DNA of 64,000 nt from Rickettsiella endosymbiont of Dermanyssus gallinae (GTDB taxonomy: Bacteria > Pseudomonadota > Gammaproteobacteria > Diplorickettsiales > Diplorickettsiaceae), in the NCBI RefSeq assembly GCF_019285595.1, contig NZ_CP079094.1, positions 1,732,001-1,796,000 of the forward strand. Reading direction: 5' to 3'. Shown here piece after piece: positions 1 through 10,607 of this stretch. How positions within the stretch are numbered: position 1 is the first letter of the stretch; each line of letters starts with the position of its first letter. Under the pieces are notes generated by a model. The model did no database searches. It saw only the letters and a list, made by a program, of their open reading frames with translations, and had not been told where the DNA came from. Both the position numbers and the translations under genes were made by a program.

Positions 1-1081
1 CCTTGTTATTTGCTGGGCGGTTATGACAGCCAGTGCTTTACTTCTTTTAGAAGTTAACCTCTGGCATCCGGTAAACAGTAATTTAATTACGATGGCGAAA
101 ACAACCTTAGGTCGTTTTGGTCAAGTGATTGCTTGGGTTAGTTATTTATTATTACTGTATGCCTTATTGGCCGCTTATGTTTCTGGCGGAGGCGATTTTC
201 TACAGCATTTTTTAAATGGATTTCATATAAAACTGAGCAGTAAAATTTCTACTGGCTTATTTGCTTTTTTATTAAGTATCGTGGTTTATAAAGGTATTCG
301 ATCCGTTGATTATGTAAATCGGGGGCTAATGTTTAGCAAATTAGCCGCCACAGGTTTATTAGTCCTCTGTATTTTTCCCTTTGTCTCGATTGACTATCTT
401 TTAACACCTGGAAAATTCCTTCATCTTCCGGGCGTTATCGCTAGCATCACCGTCATCATCACTTCTTTTGGATTTGCGGTCATCGTCCCTAGCCTACGCA
501 GCTATTTTAAAAATAATGTGTCGCAATTACGTAAAGCTATTCTAATTGGCAGTGTCATTCCATTGATTTGTTACATTTTGTGGGAATTAGTCATTATGGG
601 TGTCATTCCCCCACAAGGACCAATTAGTTTAGCGGTCATGGCGCACTCAAGCCATTCAAGCAGTGATTTAATTAATGCCTTAAGTCAATTACTCCATAAA
701 CCACTTATTAACTTTTTAGCAAAAACATTTACCGCCATTTGCCTGGCTACCTCCTTTTTAGGCGTCGCTTTAAGTCTTTTTGATTTTTTAAGCGATGGAT
801 TTGCTATTAAAAAAACCAGCTTAAATAAATTAATGATTTATGCGCTGACCTTTACACCGCCTTTAATTATTGCTTATCACTATCCTAATGTATTTATTAA
901 AGCCCTCTCCTATGCGGGTGTACTTTGCGCCATACTATTAATAGCACTTCCCGCGATGATGGCTTGGAGCGGACGCTATATAAAAAAATGTGCGTCTGGC
1001 TATCAGGTAAGCGGTGGTAAATATTTATTAACTATTTTACTGATGGCTTCCTTCTTTCTTATTGTTTTAAGTCTAATTTAA
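1..1081 (+). CDS. Aromatic amino-acid permease (TyrP/Mtr-like), 5' end outside window
   Basis: Inner-membrane transporter of the hydroxy/aromatic amino acid permease (HAAAP) family, which imports tyrosine or tryptophan with protons. The reading frame is open from base 2, so the start codon lies upstream; the ATG at 23 is internal, because the neighbouring paralog has about 45 residues before the matching LLLLEVNLW segment. The visible part holds about nine to ten hydrophobic helices and family-like stretches such as ITSFGFAVIVPSLRSYF and SFLGVALSLFDF. A close paralog starts 21 bp downstream on the same strand, so the two look like a tandem duplication and probably one transcript. Substrate cannot be fixed from sequence; tyrosine or tryptophan is an inference from the family. 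Confidence 0.85.
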   Translation, partial: LVICWAVMTASALLLLEVNLWHPVNSNLITMAKTTLGRFGQVIAWVSYLLLLYALLAAYVSGGGDFLQHFLNGFHIKLSSKISTGLFAFLLSIVVYKGIRSVDYVNRGLMFSKLAATGLLVLCIFPFVSIDYLLTPGKFLHLPGVIASITVIITSFGFAVIVPSLRSYFKNNVSQLRKAILIGSVIPLICYILWELVIMGVIPPQGPISLAVMAHSSHSSSDLINALSQLLHKPLINFLAKTFTAICLATSFLGVALSLFDFLSDGFAIKKTSLNKLMIYALTFTPPLIIAYHYPNVFIKALSYAGVLCAILLIALPAMMAWSGRYIKKCASGYQVSGGKYLLTILLMASFFLIVLSLI

Positions 1082-1102
1082 TCTGTTATTAACTGGAAAA
1101 AA

Positions 1103-2299
1103 ATGAATACTAAACAAATCGGCGGCATTCTCATGATCAGCGGCAACGCCATCGGTGGTGGAATGCTGGCATTACCTCTCGCCACGGCACAATCTGGCTT
1201 TATTAACTCCACATTATTTTTAATAGCCTGCTGGGCTATTATGCTTGCAGGTGGTTTATTGATATTAGAAGTCAATCTTTGGTTCCCTGCTAATAGCCAT
1301 TTAGTCTCTATGGCACGTGCTACGTTAGGACGAACCGGCGAAATAGTGACATGGTTATGCTACTTATTATTATTGTATTCTTTGCTCGCCGCTTATATTG
1401 CGGGCGGCTCAGATTTTTTACAGGGTTTATTTCAAAAAGCACACCTACATTTCTCGCTCAAATCGATGGCCGTTTTGTTTGTCCTCGCGTTGGGTATCAT
1501 TGTCTATAAAGGCATACGCTCCGTCGATACCTTCAATCGCGCGTTAATGGGCGGCAAATTACTCATTTATATTCTGCTGATTGTATTAATTTTCCCTTTT
1601 CTTTCATCAAAACAGTTGCATCAAGGACAGTTTCATTATTTGCCAAGCAGCCTCACCATTATGATCACCTCGTTTGGTTTCGCCGCAATCATCCCTAGCT
1701 TACGAAGTTATTTTCATAGTGATGTACAACAACTACGTCGTGTCATTATTTTTGGCAGTCTAATCCCGCTCATTTGTTATATTTTATGGAATGCCGCTAT
1801 TATGGGCATCATACCGCTTGGCGGTGATTCAGGTCTTGTGCACATTGCGCAGGCTAAACAACCTACCAGTGAATTAACGAATACACTCAGCACATTATTA
1901 GGTAAAAATCTCATTACCGGACTCGCATGGGGATTTACATCTATTTGTCTTGCTACTTCTTTTTTAGGCGTAGGACTCAGTCTAGCTGACTTTTTAAAAG
2001 ATGGTTTTGCCTTAAACAAAACCGAAAAAGGTAAAAGTATAACGACTCTACTTACATTTCTTCCGCCCTTAATCATTGTTTTATTCTTTCCTGGCGCATT
2101 TATGACGGCATTAAATTATGCTGGTATTTGGTGCGCTAGTTTGTTAGCTTTACTTCCAGCACTCATGGCTTGGTCAGGACGTTATCGTCAACAGAATACT
2201 TTTCCTTATCAAGTAGCAGGTGGAAAATTTTTATTAGGTTTGGTAATCCTCGCGGCTACTATTATTATAGTGCATGCGATTATAGTTGATGTTTTCTAA
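1103..2299 (+). CDS. Aromatic amino-acid permease (TyrP/Mtr-like)
   Basis: Complete HAAAP-family transporter of 398 residues, the usual length, with about eleven membrane helices. The N-terminus ([21 protein letters not shown]) carries the Gly-rich first helix typical of TyrP and Mtr. It is very similar to the truncated gene just upstream (shared [21 protein letters not shown] and LRSYFH-type segments), so it is a tandem paralog. It probably takes up tyrosine or tryptophan by proton symport. The transketolase gene begins 14 bp downstream, so the three genes may be cotranscribed. Duplicated aromatic permeases would suit a host-dependent bacterium, but this is inference. Confidence 0.88.
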   Translation: MNTKQIGGILMISGNAIGGGMLALPLATAQSGFINSTLFLIACWAIMLAGGLLILEVNLWFPANSHLVSMARATLGRTGEIVTWLCYLLLLYSLLAAYIAGGSDFLQGLFQKAHLHFSLKSMAVLFVLALGIIVYKGIRSVDTFNRALMGGKLLIYILLIVLIFPFLSSKQLHQGQFHYLPSSLTIMITSFGFAAIIPSLRSYFHSDVQQLRRVIIFGSLIPLICYILWNAAIMGIIPLGGDSGLVHIAQAKQPTSELTNTLSTLLGKNLITGLAWGFTSICLATSFLGVGLSLADFLKDGFALNKTEKGKSITTLLTFLPPLIIVLFFPGAFMTALNYAGIWCASLLALLPALMAWSGRYRQQNTFPYQVAGGKFLLGLVILAATIIIVHAIIVDVF

Positions 2300-2313
2300 G
2301 CAAATTTATTTAT

Positions 2314-4314
2314 ATGCCTTATCAAAAAAAATGTGCTGACGCCATTCGTGTGTTGAGCATGGACGCCGTACAAAAGGCCAATTCAGGTCACCCTGGTATG
2401 CCGATGGGAATGGCCGATATTGCGACTGTTTTATGGCAAGATTTTTTTAAGCATAATCCTAGTAATCCGCAATGGTCGGATCGCGATCGTTTTATATTAT
2501 CAAATGGGCATGGTTCCATGCTGCACTATGCGCTACTTCATCTGACAGGTTACGATCTTACCTTAGAAGATATTAAACAATTTCGGCAATTACATTCAAA
2601 AACACCCGGTCATCCTGAAGTTGGCGTCACACCCGGTATAGAAACCACCACCGGCCCCTTAGGGCAAGGGTTTGCTAATGCTGTTGGCATGGCATTAGCT
2701 GAGCGAAGTTTAGCGGCGCAGTTTAATCGTCCTAATCATGAAATAGTCGATCACTTCACTTATGTTTTCATGGGTGATGGGTGTTTAATGGAAGGTATTT
2801 CTCATGAAGCAGCTTCATTAGCCGGTTGTTTGGGCCTAGGAAAAGTAATTGCTTTCTGGGATGACAACAACATCTCCATTGATGGTGATGTCACAGGTTG
2901 GTTTAAAGACAATACACCGCAACGCTTCGAGGCCTATAATTGGCATGTTATCCCTGATGTCGATGGCCATAATCCTGAGCAACTAAAAAAAGCCATTCAA
3001 CAAGCACGCGCCGTAACCGATAAACCTAGCTTAATTTGCTGTAAAACACACATCGCCTTTGGTGCACCTAACTTAGCGGGTAGTCACGAAGCACACGGAG
3101 CACCTTTAGGTGACGAAGAAATAGCCGCCACTAAACAAGGATTACAATGGGATTATCCTGCTTTTGAAATCCCCGATGATATTTATCAATGTTGGGATGC
3201 TCGCGAAAAAGGCAGCACTTTAGAAAATAGCTGGAAAGAAAAATGGCAACACTATCAACAAGCGCATCCCGAGCTAAGTAAAGAATTTCAACGCCGCATT
3301 AACCATGCACTTCCTGAAGATTGGTCGGAAAAATCCAGGAAGATCATTTTGGAAACCATTAAAAAATCATCTGAAAAAATTGCTACGCGTAAAGCATCGC
3401 AGAACAGCTTAAATGATTTTAGTCCTCTATTACCTGAATTATTAGGTGGTTCAGCGGATTTAACCGAATCTAATTTAACCTTTAGCAAAACCTCTCGTGT
3501 ATTAGATCGAGAAAACCCTGCTGGGAATTATATCCATTATGGTGTTCGAGAATTTGGTATGTCGGCGATGATGAATGGTATCGCACTACATGCTGGATTT
3601 ATTCCCTATGGCGGCACTTTTTTAGTATTCAGTGACTATGCACGAAATGCCATTCGCCTTGCCGCATTAATGAAACAGCGCGTTATTTTCGTTTACTCAC
3701 ATGATTCAATTGGATTAGGCGAAGATGGTCCTACGCATCAACCTATTGAGCATATCAATAGTTTACGTATGATTCCTGGCCTTTCTGTATGGCGGCCTTG
3801 CGATGCCGTTGAAACAGCCATCGCGTGGCAGCAAGCCCTAGAGCATCAAGGCCCTACTTGTTTATTACTCACACGACAAGGCTTAGCGCCACAACCCCAC
3901 TCGGAAACAAGTTTATCCCCTATCAATCGTGGTGCTTACATCCTTCTTGATTGTGAATCTACACCAGAGGCCATTATTATCGCCACCGGCTCTGAAGTAA
4001 GCCTCGCTATGAGTGCGGCACTATCGCTAAATCAACAAGGCAAAAAAATTCGTGTGGTATCTATGCCGTGCAGCGATCGTTTTGCTACACAAGATGTCGC
4101 TTACCAACACGCTGTTTTACCTCCTACGATCACTAAACGGCTTGCCATCGAGGCTGGTAATACTGATTTTTGGTATCGCTATGTAGGCTGCGAAGGGAAA
4201 GTAATTGGCTTGGATAGATTTGGTGAATCTGCACCCGGCGCTACTGTATTTGCGGCCTTAGGTTTCACCACTGAACATGTCATTAAAACACTCAATAAAT
4301 TATTAGCAGCTTAA
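2314..4314 (+). CDS. tkt: Transketolase
   Basis: Thiamine-diphosphate enzyme of the non-oxidative pentose phosphate pathway that moves two-carbon units between sugar phosphates in the cytoplasm. At 666 residues it has full family length. The N-terminal part has the SNGHGSML substrate motif, [14 protein letters not shown], and the TPP-binding [13 protein letters not shown] (about residue 153) ending in the DDNNISIDG segment. The catalytic Glu lies in REFGM near residue 413, and [16 protein letters not shown] follows. The start is directly downstream of the permease gene with a 14-bp gap, and gap follows after 19 bp, as in many gammaproteobacterial tkt-gap clusters. Confidence 0.97.
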   Translation: MPYQKKCADAIRVLSMDAVQKANSGHPGMPMGMADIATVLWQDFFKHNPSNPQWSDRDRFILSNGHGSMLHYALLHLTGYDLTLEDIKQFRQLHSKTPGHPEVGVTPGIETTTGPLGQGFANAVGMALAERSLAAQFNRPNHEIVDHFTYVFMGDGCLMEGISHEAASLAGCLGLGKVIAFWDDNNISIDGDVTGWFKDNTPQRFEAYNWHVIPDVDGHNPEQLKKAIQQARAVTDKPSLICCKTHIAFGAPNLAGSHEAHGAPLGDEEIAATKQGLQWDYPAFEIPDDIYQCWDAREKGSTLENSWKEKWQHYQQAHPELSKEFQRRINHALPEDWSEKSRKIILETIKKSSEKIATRKASQNSLNDFSPLLPELLGGSADLTESNLTFSKTSRVLDRENPAGNYIHYGVREFGMSAMMNGIALHAGFIPYGGTFLVFSDYARNAIRLAALMKQRVIFVYSHDSIGLGEDGPTHQPIEHINSLRMIPGLSVWRPCDAVETAIAWQQALEHQGPTCLLLTRQGLAPQPHSETSLSPINRGAYILLDCESTPEAIIIATGSEVSLAMSAALSLNQQGKKIRVVSMPCSDRFATQDVAYQHAVLPPTITKRLAIEAGNTDFWYRYVGCEGKVIGLDRFGESAPGATVFAALGFTTEHVIKTLNKLLAA

Positions 4315-4333
4315 AAACAAGGGGAAAATAACG

Positions 4334-5347
4334 ATGAAGACAAAAATTGCTATCAATGGTTATGGACGCATTGGCCGTAATATCCTAAGAGCAATCTTTG
4401 AATCACCCAAAAAACTCAACATAGAAATTGTAGCGATCAATGATTTAGCCGATATCAACATGAATGCCCACCTAACCCGCTACGATACTACCCATGGAAA
4501 ATTTCCAGGAACCGTTGTGGTTGAAGGTGATCATTTAATTATTAATGACCACCCTATAAAAATGGTTTCAGAGCGTGATCCAGAAAAACTACCCTGGAAA
4601 GCACTCAATATCGATGTGGTACACGAATGCACGGGCTTATTTACTAGCCCTGATAAAGCAGCTAAGCACCTCACAGCCGGCGCAAAAAAAGTGCTTATTT
4701 CCGCCCCTGCTGGAAAAGATGTGGATGCCACCATTGTTTATGGTGTCAATCACCACACTCTAAAAGCCGAGCATAAAATTATTTCTAATGCCTCGTGTAC
4801 GACCAACTGTCTAGCGCCGATTGTAAAACCCCTGCACGAAAAACTAGGCATCATTCAAGGTTTGATGACCACCATTCACGCCTATACTAACGACCAAGTA
4901 TTATTAGACACGCACCATAGCGATATGCATCGCGCGCGTTCTGCCACATCATCGATGATCCCCACAAAAACTGGTGCAGCTAGCGCTGTAGGCCTTGTGC
5001 TTCCTGAATTAGCGGGTAAATTAGATGGTCTCGCCATACGCGTCCCAACGATTAATGTTTCCCTGGTTGATTTAAGCTTTCAAGCAAAACGTGCAACGAC
5101 CGTTGAAGAACTGAATCAAATATTGAAACAAGCCTCTCAAGAAGAGTCTCTTAAAGGCATATTGAACTACAGCGAAGAACCTTTGGTCTCTATTGATTAT
5201 AACCATAACCCGGCTTCCTCTACCGTAGATGCGACACAAACCCGCGTAATGGGCGATTTTGTGAAGGTGTTAGCGTGGTACGACAATGAGTGGGGGTTTT
5301 CCAATCGAATGCTCGATGTCACCACAGCCCTCATGCAGGCTAGTTAA
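4334..5347 (+). CDS. gap: Glyceraldehyde-3-phosphate dehydrogenase, type I
   Basis: Converts glyceraldehyde 3-phosphate, phosphate and NAD+ to 1,3-bisphosphoglycerate. It has 337 residues, the normal length. The Rossmann start [13 protein letters not shown], the catalytic [12 protein letters not shown] (Cys155) and the [10 protein letters not shown] active-site His are present, and [12 protein letters not shown] closes the C-terminal domain. A Shine-Dalgarno-like AAGGGGAA precedes the ATG. It follows tkt by 19 bp and is likely cotranscribed. No pgk or pyk gene follows, unlike the common gap-pgk-pyk arrangement. Confidence 0.97.
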   Translation: MKTKIAINGYGRIGRNILRAIFESPKKLNIEIVAINDLADINMNAHLTRYDTTHGKFPGTVVVEGDHLIINDHPIKMVSERDPEKLPWKALNIDVVHECTGLFTSPDKAAKHLTAGAKKVLISAPAGKDVDATIVYGVNHHTLKAEHKIISNASCTTNCLAPIVKPLHEKLGIIQGLMTTIHAYTNDQVLLDTHHSDMHRARSATSSMIPTKTGAASAVGLVLPELAGKLDGLAIRVPTINVSLVDLSFQAKRATTVEELNQILKQASQEESLKGILNYSEEPLVSIDYNHNPASSTVDATQTRVMGDFVKVLAWYDNEWGFSNRMLDVTTALMQAS

Positions 5348-5541
5348 TGCCCTCTACCAAGAGAATCTAGTATAAAATAAGCCAAATAATGATATAGTGT
5401 AGCCTATAGATTGAACGTTGCTCTCGAAAAAACTGAGATAAGCGTCACTTAGTGAGACTTATTAAGGGCATGCCCTGTCTTAGAGAAATCCGGGGTAAGG
5501 CCCAGTATTAAAGAATTAGTTAATTTGATAGAGAAAAGAAT
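5348..5541 (+). promoter_or_regulatory. gap-rpoZ intergenic region with an imperfect palindrome
   Basis: This 194-bp stretch has no gene. An imperfect inverted repeat lies at 5438-5462 (ATAAG-x2-TCACT paired with AGTGA-x2-CTTAT around a one-base centre), and a 10-bp palindrome GGGCATGCCC lies at 5466-5475. Neither is followed by a T-run, so an intrinsic terminator is not convincing. The region should hold the rpoZ-spoT promoter, but I cannot point to a good -35/-10 pair. A purine-rich GAGAAAAGA just before the rpoZ ATG serves as ribosome binding site. Confidence 0.3.
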
Positions 5542-5772
5542 ATGGCACGTATTACTGTTGAAGATTGCTTACGAAAAGTTGAAAACCATTTTGAGCTAGT
5601 CATTATAGCATCAAAACGCGCAAGACAAATTGCAAAGGGCGGCATGGCGATGGTTGAGCCTGAGAATGATAAACCGACTGTCATCGCGCTTAGAGAAATT
5701 GCAAGCGGACGACTTAATGAAACAGAAGGAAAATCCGAACTAGAAAGTGGTGCACAAACCACTACTCCATAA
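5542..5772 (+). CDS. rpoZ: RNA polymerase omega subunit
   Basis: Small subunit that helps assemble RNA polymerase by binding beta-prime; in proteobacteria it also forms one (p)ppGpp site. The 76-residue product starts [20 protein letters not shown] and has the typical [12 protein letters not shown] helix and [11 protein letters not shown] segment. The spoT gene starts 20 bp downstream, the classic rpoZ-spoT pairing, which supports both assignments. Confidence 0.96.
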   Translation: MARITVEDCLRKVENHFELVIIASKRARQIAKGGMAMVEPENDKPTVIALREIASGRLNETEGKSELESGAQTTTP

Positions 5773-5792
5773 TAGCTTGGCGGGGATCCTGC

Positions 5793-7913
5793 ATGCATCT
5801 GTTTAGTGAACTCAAACAAGAAGCGCAAGAATATTTACCACCCGATCAAGTCGAACGTATCTACCACGCTTATCAATTTGCCGCTAAAGCGCATGCTGGC
5901 CAACAGCGGCATAGTGGTGATCCTTATATCACCCATCCACTTGCTGTCGCTAAAATCTTAGCGCAAATGCATATGGATGCACAAACCCTGATCGTGGCAC
6001 TCCTGCACGACGTCATTGAAGATACCGCTATCGAAAAAAATAGCCTAGCCAACACCTTTGGCCCTGAAATTGCAGAGCTTGTCGATGGCATGAGTAAGCT
6101 TACCCAAATTCAATTTCAAAGCCGTGCCGAAGCGCAAGCAGAAAATTTTCGCAAAATGCTGCTCGCTATGGCAAAAGATATACGTATCATTCTCATTAAG
6201 CTGGCGGATCGTTTACATAATATGCGTACCTTATCCGTTGTTCCACCGGAAAAACGTCAACGCATTGCCAGAGAAACGCTAGATATCTATGCACCGATTG
6301 CCCAACGTCTAGGAATGCATGCCTTACGCGTTGAACTAGAAGATCTGTGCTTACTTAATCTTCATCCTTGGCGCTATCGTATTTTAGAAGCCGCATTACA
6401 AAAAACCAGACGAAAACGTAAAGCATTGATAAGTAAGATCGAAACTGAAATAAAAACCGCTTTTCAAAAAAATCACTTACACCCTACCGCGATTTGGCAT
6501 AAAAAAAAGCATCTTTACCCTATCTATAAAAAAATGCGCGAAAATCATTTAGGGTTTAATGAAATTATTGATATTCCGATTTTTTGTATTCTTGTAGACA
6601 ACATTGACTCTTGTTACCGCGTTTTAGGTGCCGTGCATAACCTTTATAAGCCATTACCGGATCATTTTCACGATTATATAGCGCTACCCAAAGCCAATGG
6701 TTATCAAGCATTACACACCACCTTATTTGGGCCCAGTACTTCTATACATATTCAAATCCGTACTACTGACATGGACAAGTGTGCTGAGCATGGCATCGTG
6801 AGTTATTGGTTAGATCAAAATAAAGAAAGCGAACTTAGACCACATTTACGTGCTCGTGAATGGCTTAAACGATTACTTGATATTCAAAAAACAACCTCAA
6901 GTTCATTAGAGTTTATAGAAAGCGTCAAAATCGATCTATTTCCTTCTGATATTTATATTTTCACACCTAAAGGCGATATCATCGAGCTACCCCAAAAAGC
7001 CACACCTATCGATTTTGCCTATGCGATCCATTCAGATATAGGAAACCATTGTGTTACGGTTAAAATTGATCAACAACCAGTCCCCTTAAGTACAGCATTA
7101 CAAAGCGGCCAAACTGTGGAAATTACAACCGATCCACAAGCCTTGCCAGACTCACGTTGGTTAGATTTTGCCGCCACTGGGCGGGCACGTAGCCATATTC
7201 GCCAATTTTTTAAAACTAAACAACATAACGAAGCGGTTCAACTAGGACAGCGCTTACTCGACAATACATTAAGCCCTCTAGGGAAAGATAGTACGCACCT
7301 ATCACCTAAATACAGCACTAAAACATTGAATAAATTTCATTATGCATCCTTTGAAGATTTACTCGAAGCGATCGGATTAGGCCATGTCCATCCATCAATG
7401 ATTGCTAGCTCACTGACAAATTTAAAAAATATTTCAAAAAAAGATAGCCCAAGCCCATTGCCCTTATTCATTAAGAATACAGAAAATAGTTTAATTACGT
7501 TTTCTGAATGCTGCCGCCCTATTCCAGACGATGAGATCATTGGCTTACTCAATGCAAGCCATGGCCTTACGGTACACTTACAACGTTGTAAATATGCGGT
7601 ACGGTTATTGAAAAAAAACAAACATCGCGCTATCCCCGTACAATGGGAAAAAATCACTGAAGGTCTTTATAAAACTGACCTTTATATTGAAACCTTAAAT
7701 CAACGTGGCGTTCTTGCTCTTTTAACGCATCGCATTGCTAAAGCAAACACCAACATCGATAACATTCAAGTTGAAAACCATGACAGAGAACATAGCATTA
7801 TTCTTTTCACACTATCCGTAAAAAATCGAAAGCATCTTGCTAAAATTATTCGATTACTCCGTACGATTAAAGCCATCGTAAAAATTACACGTCACCGAGC
7901 ACTTTCGGCATAG
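5793..7913 (+). CDS. spoT: Bifunctional-type (p)ppGpp hydrolase/synthetase SpoT, synthetase site degraded
   Basis: Member of the RelA/SpoT family, 706 residues, with all domains in order: HD hydrolase (about 25-180), synthetase (about 220-340), TGS (about 385-445) and a C-terminal ACT domain. The hydrolase site looks intact (HSGDPYITHP, LLHDVIEDT, KLADRLHNMRTL). In the synthetase domain Asp260 is kept, but the Arg of the usual DIYAFR-type motif is Cys265, and the catalytic Glu of the EVQIRT motif is His319. The Asp260-His319 spacing of 59 matches Asp264-Glu323 of the streptococcal Rel enzyme. I infer a hydrolase that can no longer make (p)ppGpp. Its 3' end overlaps the convergent panC by 29 bp. 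Confidence 0.93.
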   Translation: MHLFSELKQEAQEYLPPDQVERIYHAYQFAAKAHAGQQRHSGDPYITHPLAVAKILAQMHMDAQTLIVALLHDVIEDTAIEKNSLANTFGPEIAELVDGMSKLTQIQFQSRAEAQAENFRKMLLAMAKDIRIILIKLADRLHNMRTLSVVPPEKRQRIARETLDIYAPIAQRLGMHALRVELEDLCLLNLHPWRYRILEAALQKTRRKRKALISKIETEIKTAFQKNHLHPTAIWHKKKHLYPIYKKMRENHLGFNEIIDIPIFCILVDNIDSCYRVLGAVHNLYKPLPDHFHDYIALPKANGYQALHTTLFGPSTSIHIQIRTTDMDKCAEHGIVSYWLDQNKESELRPHLRAREWLKRLLDIQKTTSSSLEFIESVKIDLFPSDIYIFTPKGDIIELPQKATPIDFAYAIHSDIGNHCVTVKIDQQPVPLSTALQSGQTVEITTDPQALPDSRWLDFAATGRARSHIRQFFKTKQHNEAVQLGQRLLDNTLSPLGKDSTHLSPKYSTKTLNKFHYASFEDLLEAIGLGHVHPSMIASSLTNLKNISKKDSPSPLPLFIKNTENSLITFSECCRPIPDDEIIGLLNASHGLTVHLQRCKYAVRLLKKNKHRAIPVQWEKITEGLYKTDLYIETLNQRGVLALLTHRIAKANTNIDNIQVENHDREHSIILFTLSVKNRKHLAKIIRLLRTIKAIVKITRHRALSA

Positions 7914-8670
7914 TGTAATCTACGTTATCAATCAGCCTTACATCCCCTAACCATACTGCCGCTAAGCGCCGATCCCATTGATCAGCGACATAATCAACCT
8001 TAAATCCTAAAGCTTCTAATTGCTTAGCCGCCGATGCTGAATGCTGCAATTTTTTTAACATCTCTGGGAAATGACGTGCTTTTTCACGCTGATCTGTTGT
8101 TAAGTGTGAATTTCTGGAACTCAATGCCAATCCATCTTCAGCACGTACTGTTAAACAAGCAACAATGTCTGTTTCTAAAAACAGTGCCTGTGCCATTTTT
8201 TTTATGAGCAATAATTGCTGATAATCTTTTTCTCCATAATACGCACGTGATGGTTTAACTATATTTAAATATTTCAAAACCACGGTTAACATGCCATTAA
8301 AATGACCGGGGCGAAATTCTCCTTCAAGTATTTGGCTTAATTCAGTTGTTTCACTAACCTGTATATGATAATCATCAGGATAGATAGCTTGTTTATCTAA
8401 TAAGAGTAAATAATCGACTTTTTGTTCAGCCAACAAGCTTTTGTCTTTTTCTAAGGTACGCGGATAATTGGCAAAATCTTCATCGCGATTAAACTGTGTG
8501 GGGTTAATAAAAATAGCCGCGATTGTAATTTCATTTTCTTGTTGGGAACGTGCGCATAAACTCAAATGACCTTCATGTAAATGACCCATGGTATGCACAA
8601 AACCAATACTTTTACCGTGTATTTTTTTCCTTAAAACTCGCCATTCGTTAATACTAGTAACAATGTTCAT
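7885..8670 (-). CDS. panC: Pantothenate synthetase
   Basis: Joins pantoate and beta-alanine with ATP to form pantothenate, the precursor of coenzyme A. The motif HTMGHLHEGH near the start, the NPTQF segment, YYGEKDYQQL and LALSSRNSHL are diagnostic. The frame is open to 8724, but family members begin just before the VTSINEWR-type segment, so I place the start at the ATG at 8670 (261 residues). That start overlaps the panB stop by 17 bp, implying translational coupling in a panB-panC operon. The 3' end overlaps spoT on the other strand by 29 bp. No panD is visible here, so beta-alanine must come from elsewhere. Confidence 0.93.
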   Translation of the reverse strand: MNIVTSINEWRVLRKKIHGKSIGFVHTMGHLHEGHLSLCARSQQENEITIAAIFINPTQFNRDEDFANYPRTLEKDKSLLAEQKVDYLLLLDKQAIYPDDYHIQVSETTELSQILEGEFRPGHFNGMLTVVLKYLNIVKPSRAYYGEKDYQQLLLIKKMAQALFLETDIVACLTVRAEDGLALSSRNSHLTTDQREKARHFPEMLKKLQHSASAAKQLEALGFKVDYVADQWDRRLAAVWLGDVRLIDNVDYTMPKVLGDV

Positions 8671-9439
8671 AGCTTGGAAATTCTCTTTGTTTGACGGATT
8701 GAACATACTGATTAACGCTTTCATTCAGTAACTGACTGCCACTTAAAAAGTGTTTGACAAATTTAGCTTTGAAATCCAGATTTAACCCTAAAAGATCTTG
8801 CAATACTAAGACTTGACCATCGGTATCTGAGCCAGCACCAATTCCGATAGTGGCAATATTTAAAAGCTGTGTAATCGCTTTTGCTAAAGGTGCCGGAATA
8901 CATTCCAGTACCAAGGCAAAACAGCCTGCTTCTTGTAAAGCTAAAGCATCTTGTTTTAAGCGCTCAGCGGCAGCTACGGTTTTTCCCTGAACTTTGTAAC
9001 CACCTAGTACATGGACAAATTGTGGTGTTAAACCTAAATGTCCCATCACTGGAATGCCTGATTCAACTAAATGAGAAATTAAGCTGAGATTACCAGCGGC
9101 ACCTTCTAATTTAAGTGCATGTGCACCTGCGCGCATTAACGTTTCAGCGGCAGAAACGCTTTGACGTAGTGATTTACGATAACTTAAAAAAGGAAGATCA
9201 CTGATAATAAATTTATCCTTTGCGCCACGACTAACCGCTGCCGTATGTAGTTCCATCATCGTCAATGTGGCCATCACAGTATCCTTAAAACCGTGCATGG
9301 TCATTGCTAGGCTATCACCTACCAGCAACGCATCAAGCGTAGAATCGTTGAGAATTTTTGCCGTGGTGTAATCATAGCAGGTCAGTACGGCAATTTTTTC
9401 TTGTGCTTGTTTTTTTTGGGTAAAAAGCTGGCTGCTCAT
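8654..9439 (-). CDS. panB: 3-methyl-2-oxobutanoate hydroxymethyltransferase
   Basis: Transfers a hydroxymethyl group from methylene-tetrahydrofolate to ketoisovalerate, the first committed step to pantothenate. The 261-residue product has the family signatures VLTCYDYTTAKIL, VGDSLAMTMHGF, GAHALKLEGA, PVMGHLGLTPQ and IGIGAGSDTDGQVLV. It leads the panB-panC operon. Together with panC this gives the cell its own route from ketoisovalerate to pantothenate, a pathway often kept by nutritional symbionts. The 217 bp upstream, shared with the divergent waaC, should hold both promoters, but I could not identify convincing boxes. Confidence 0.96.
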   Translation of the reverse strand: MSSQLFTQKKQAQEKIAVLTCYDYTTAKILNDSTLDALLVGDSLAMTMHGFKDTVMATLTMMELHTAAVSRGAKDKFIISDLPFLSYRKSLRQSVSAAETLMRAGAHALKLEGAAGNLSLISHLVESGIPVMGHLGLTPQFVHVLGGYKVQGKTVAAAERLKQDALALQEAGCFALVLECIPAPLAKAITQLLNIATIGIGAGSDTDGQVLVLQDLLGLNLDFKAKFVKHFLSGSQLLNESVNQYVQSVKQREFPSYEHCY

Positions 9440-9656
9440 TGATAACCACCCTGTAAAATACAGACGTGGGTAACGTTGGATACCTGTCGCATGATCAAGT
9501 CCTCATCATTAGATTATTTATATATTTGGAATAATCACTTGTCTTTGCCTGATAGGTCAAAGCAAGCTCAATTTAGTCTAATGGAACATTTCCTTCTTCG
9601 CAAGCAAGCGCACTTTATGCTAGTTTAATGGTCTTTATCTGAACTATGCTTATTTC

Positions 9657-10607
9657 ATGCGTGTATTAATCGTAAAAATGTCTTCTATGGGTGATATTAT
9701 CCATACCTTGCCGGCTATCAATGATGCCAGCACAGCATTACCTGGCATCCAATTTGACTGGGTGACTGAAGAAGCCTTTACTGAAATTCCAATGTGGCAT
9801 AAAAATGTGAGGCAAGTCATTCCAATTGCTTTACGCCGATGGCGCCGACAAATCTACCGAAGTTTACGACAGCATGAAGTTCAGCGATTTTATAAACAAC
9901 TACGATTACAACACTACGATAAAGTGCTTGATGCGCAAGGTTCCATCAAAAGTGCAGTCACAACACGCTTAAGTCGTGGTTATCGGGTAGGCTTCGATAA
10001 AAACTCAGTCAGAGAGCTTTTTGCTAATCTAGCCTATCAAAAAACATTTTCTGTACCCTGGAAACAACATGCCATCAACCGTAGCCGTCAATTATTTGCC
10101 GAGGCGTTTGCATATACTTTACCTACAACTCCGCCTTGCTATGGTATAGACAAAACACGTTTAAACTTAACAAAGTTTACTTTGCCAGAAAATTATCTGG
10201 TATTTGTACCCAATGCTAGCTGGTCAGCTAAATGCTGGCCTGAAACCTATTGGTATTCTCTTGCAGAACAAACGGCACAAGAAAAAATACCTTTTTTTAT
10301 TCCCTGGGGTAATGAAGAAGAAAAAAAACGCGCTTTACGAATTCGTGACCAGCATTCCAATGTAAAGGTATTACCCGCATTAAGCTTAAATGAACTAGCT
10401 AGCGTGCTGTTACACGCCAAAGCAGCTGTGTGTGTGGATACGGGATTAAGTCATTTAGCCGCCGCTTTAGAAGTCCCCACCATTACCTTGTATGGTCCTA
10501 CTGATCCAAAACTCATAGGAACAATGGGAACATCGCAGACCCATCAACCCTTAGACACAAACGCAGAAACAATATGGCAATTGCTTAAAACCATCCTAAG
10601 ACCTTGA
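9657..10607 (+). CDS. waaC: LPS heptosyltransferase I (glycosyltransferase family 9)
   Basis: Adds the first L-glycero-D-manno-heptose to the Kdo of lipid A on the inner face of the inner membrane. The start MRVLIVKMSSMGDIIHTLPA is typical of WaaC, and the C-terminal half has FVPNASWSAKCWPETYW and the ADP-heptose-binding VDTGLSHLAAALEVPTITLYGPTDP. It has 316 residues, the usual length. It is monocistronic here. The convergent truncated gene overlaps its last bases by 12 bp. Confidence 0.93.
   Translation: MRVLIVKMSSMGDIIHTLPAINDASTALPGIQFDWVTEEAFTEIPMWHKNVRQVIPIALRRWRRQIYRSLRQHEVQRFYKQLRLQHYDKVLDAQGSIKSAVTTRLSRGYRVGFDKNSVRELFANLAYQKTFSVPWKQHAINRSRQLFAEAFAYTLPTTPPCYGIDKTRLNLTKFTLPENYLVFVPNASWSAKCWPETYWYSLAEQTAQEKIPFFIPWGNEEEKKRALRIRDQHSNVKVLPALSLNELASVLLHAKAAVCVDTGLSHLAAALEVPTITLYGPTDPKLIGTMGTSQTHQPLDTNAETIWQLLKTILRP

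Noticed and set aside
23-1081. ATG at 23 as the true start of the first permease
   Set aside because: The frame is open to the window edge and the paralog shows that about 45 residues precede this point.
5438-5475. Intrinsic terminator after gap
   Set aside because: The palindromes are imperfect or short and have no T-run.
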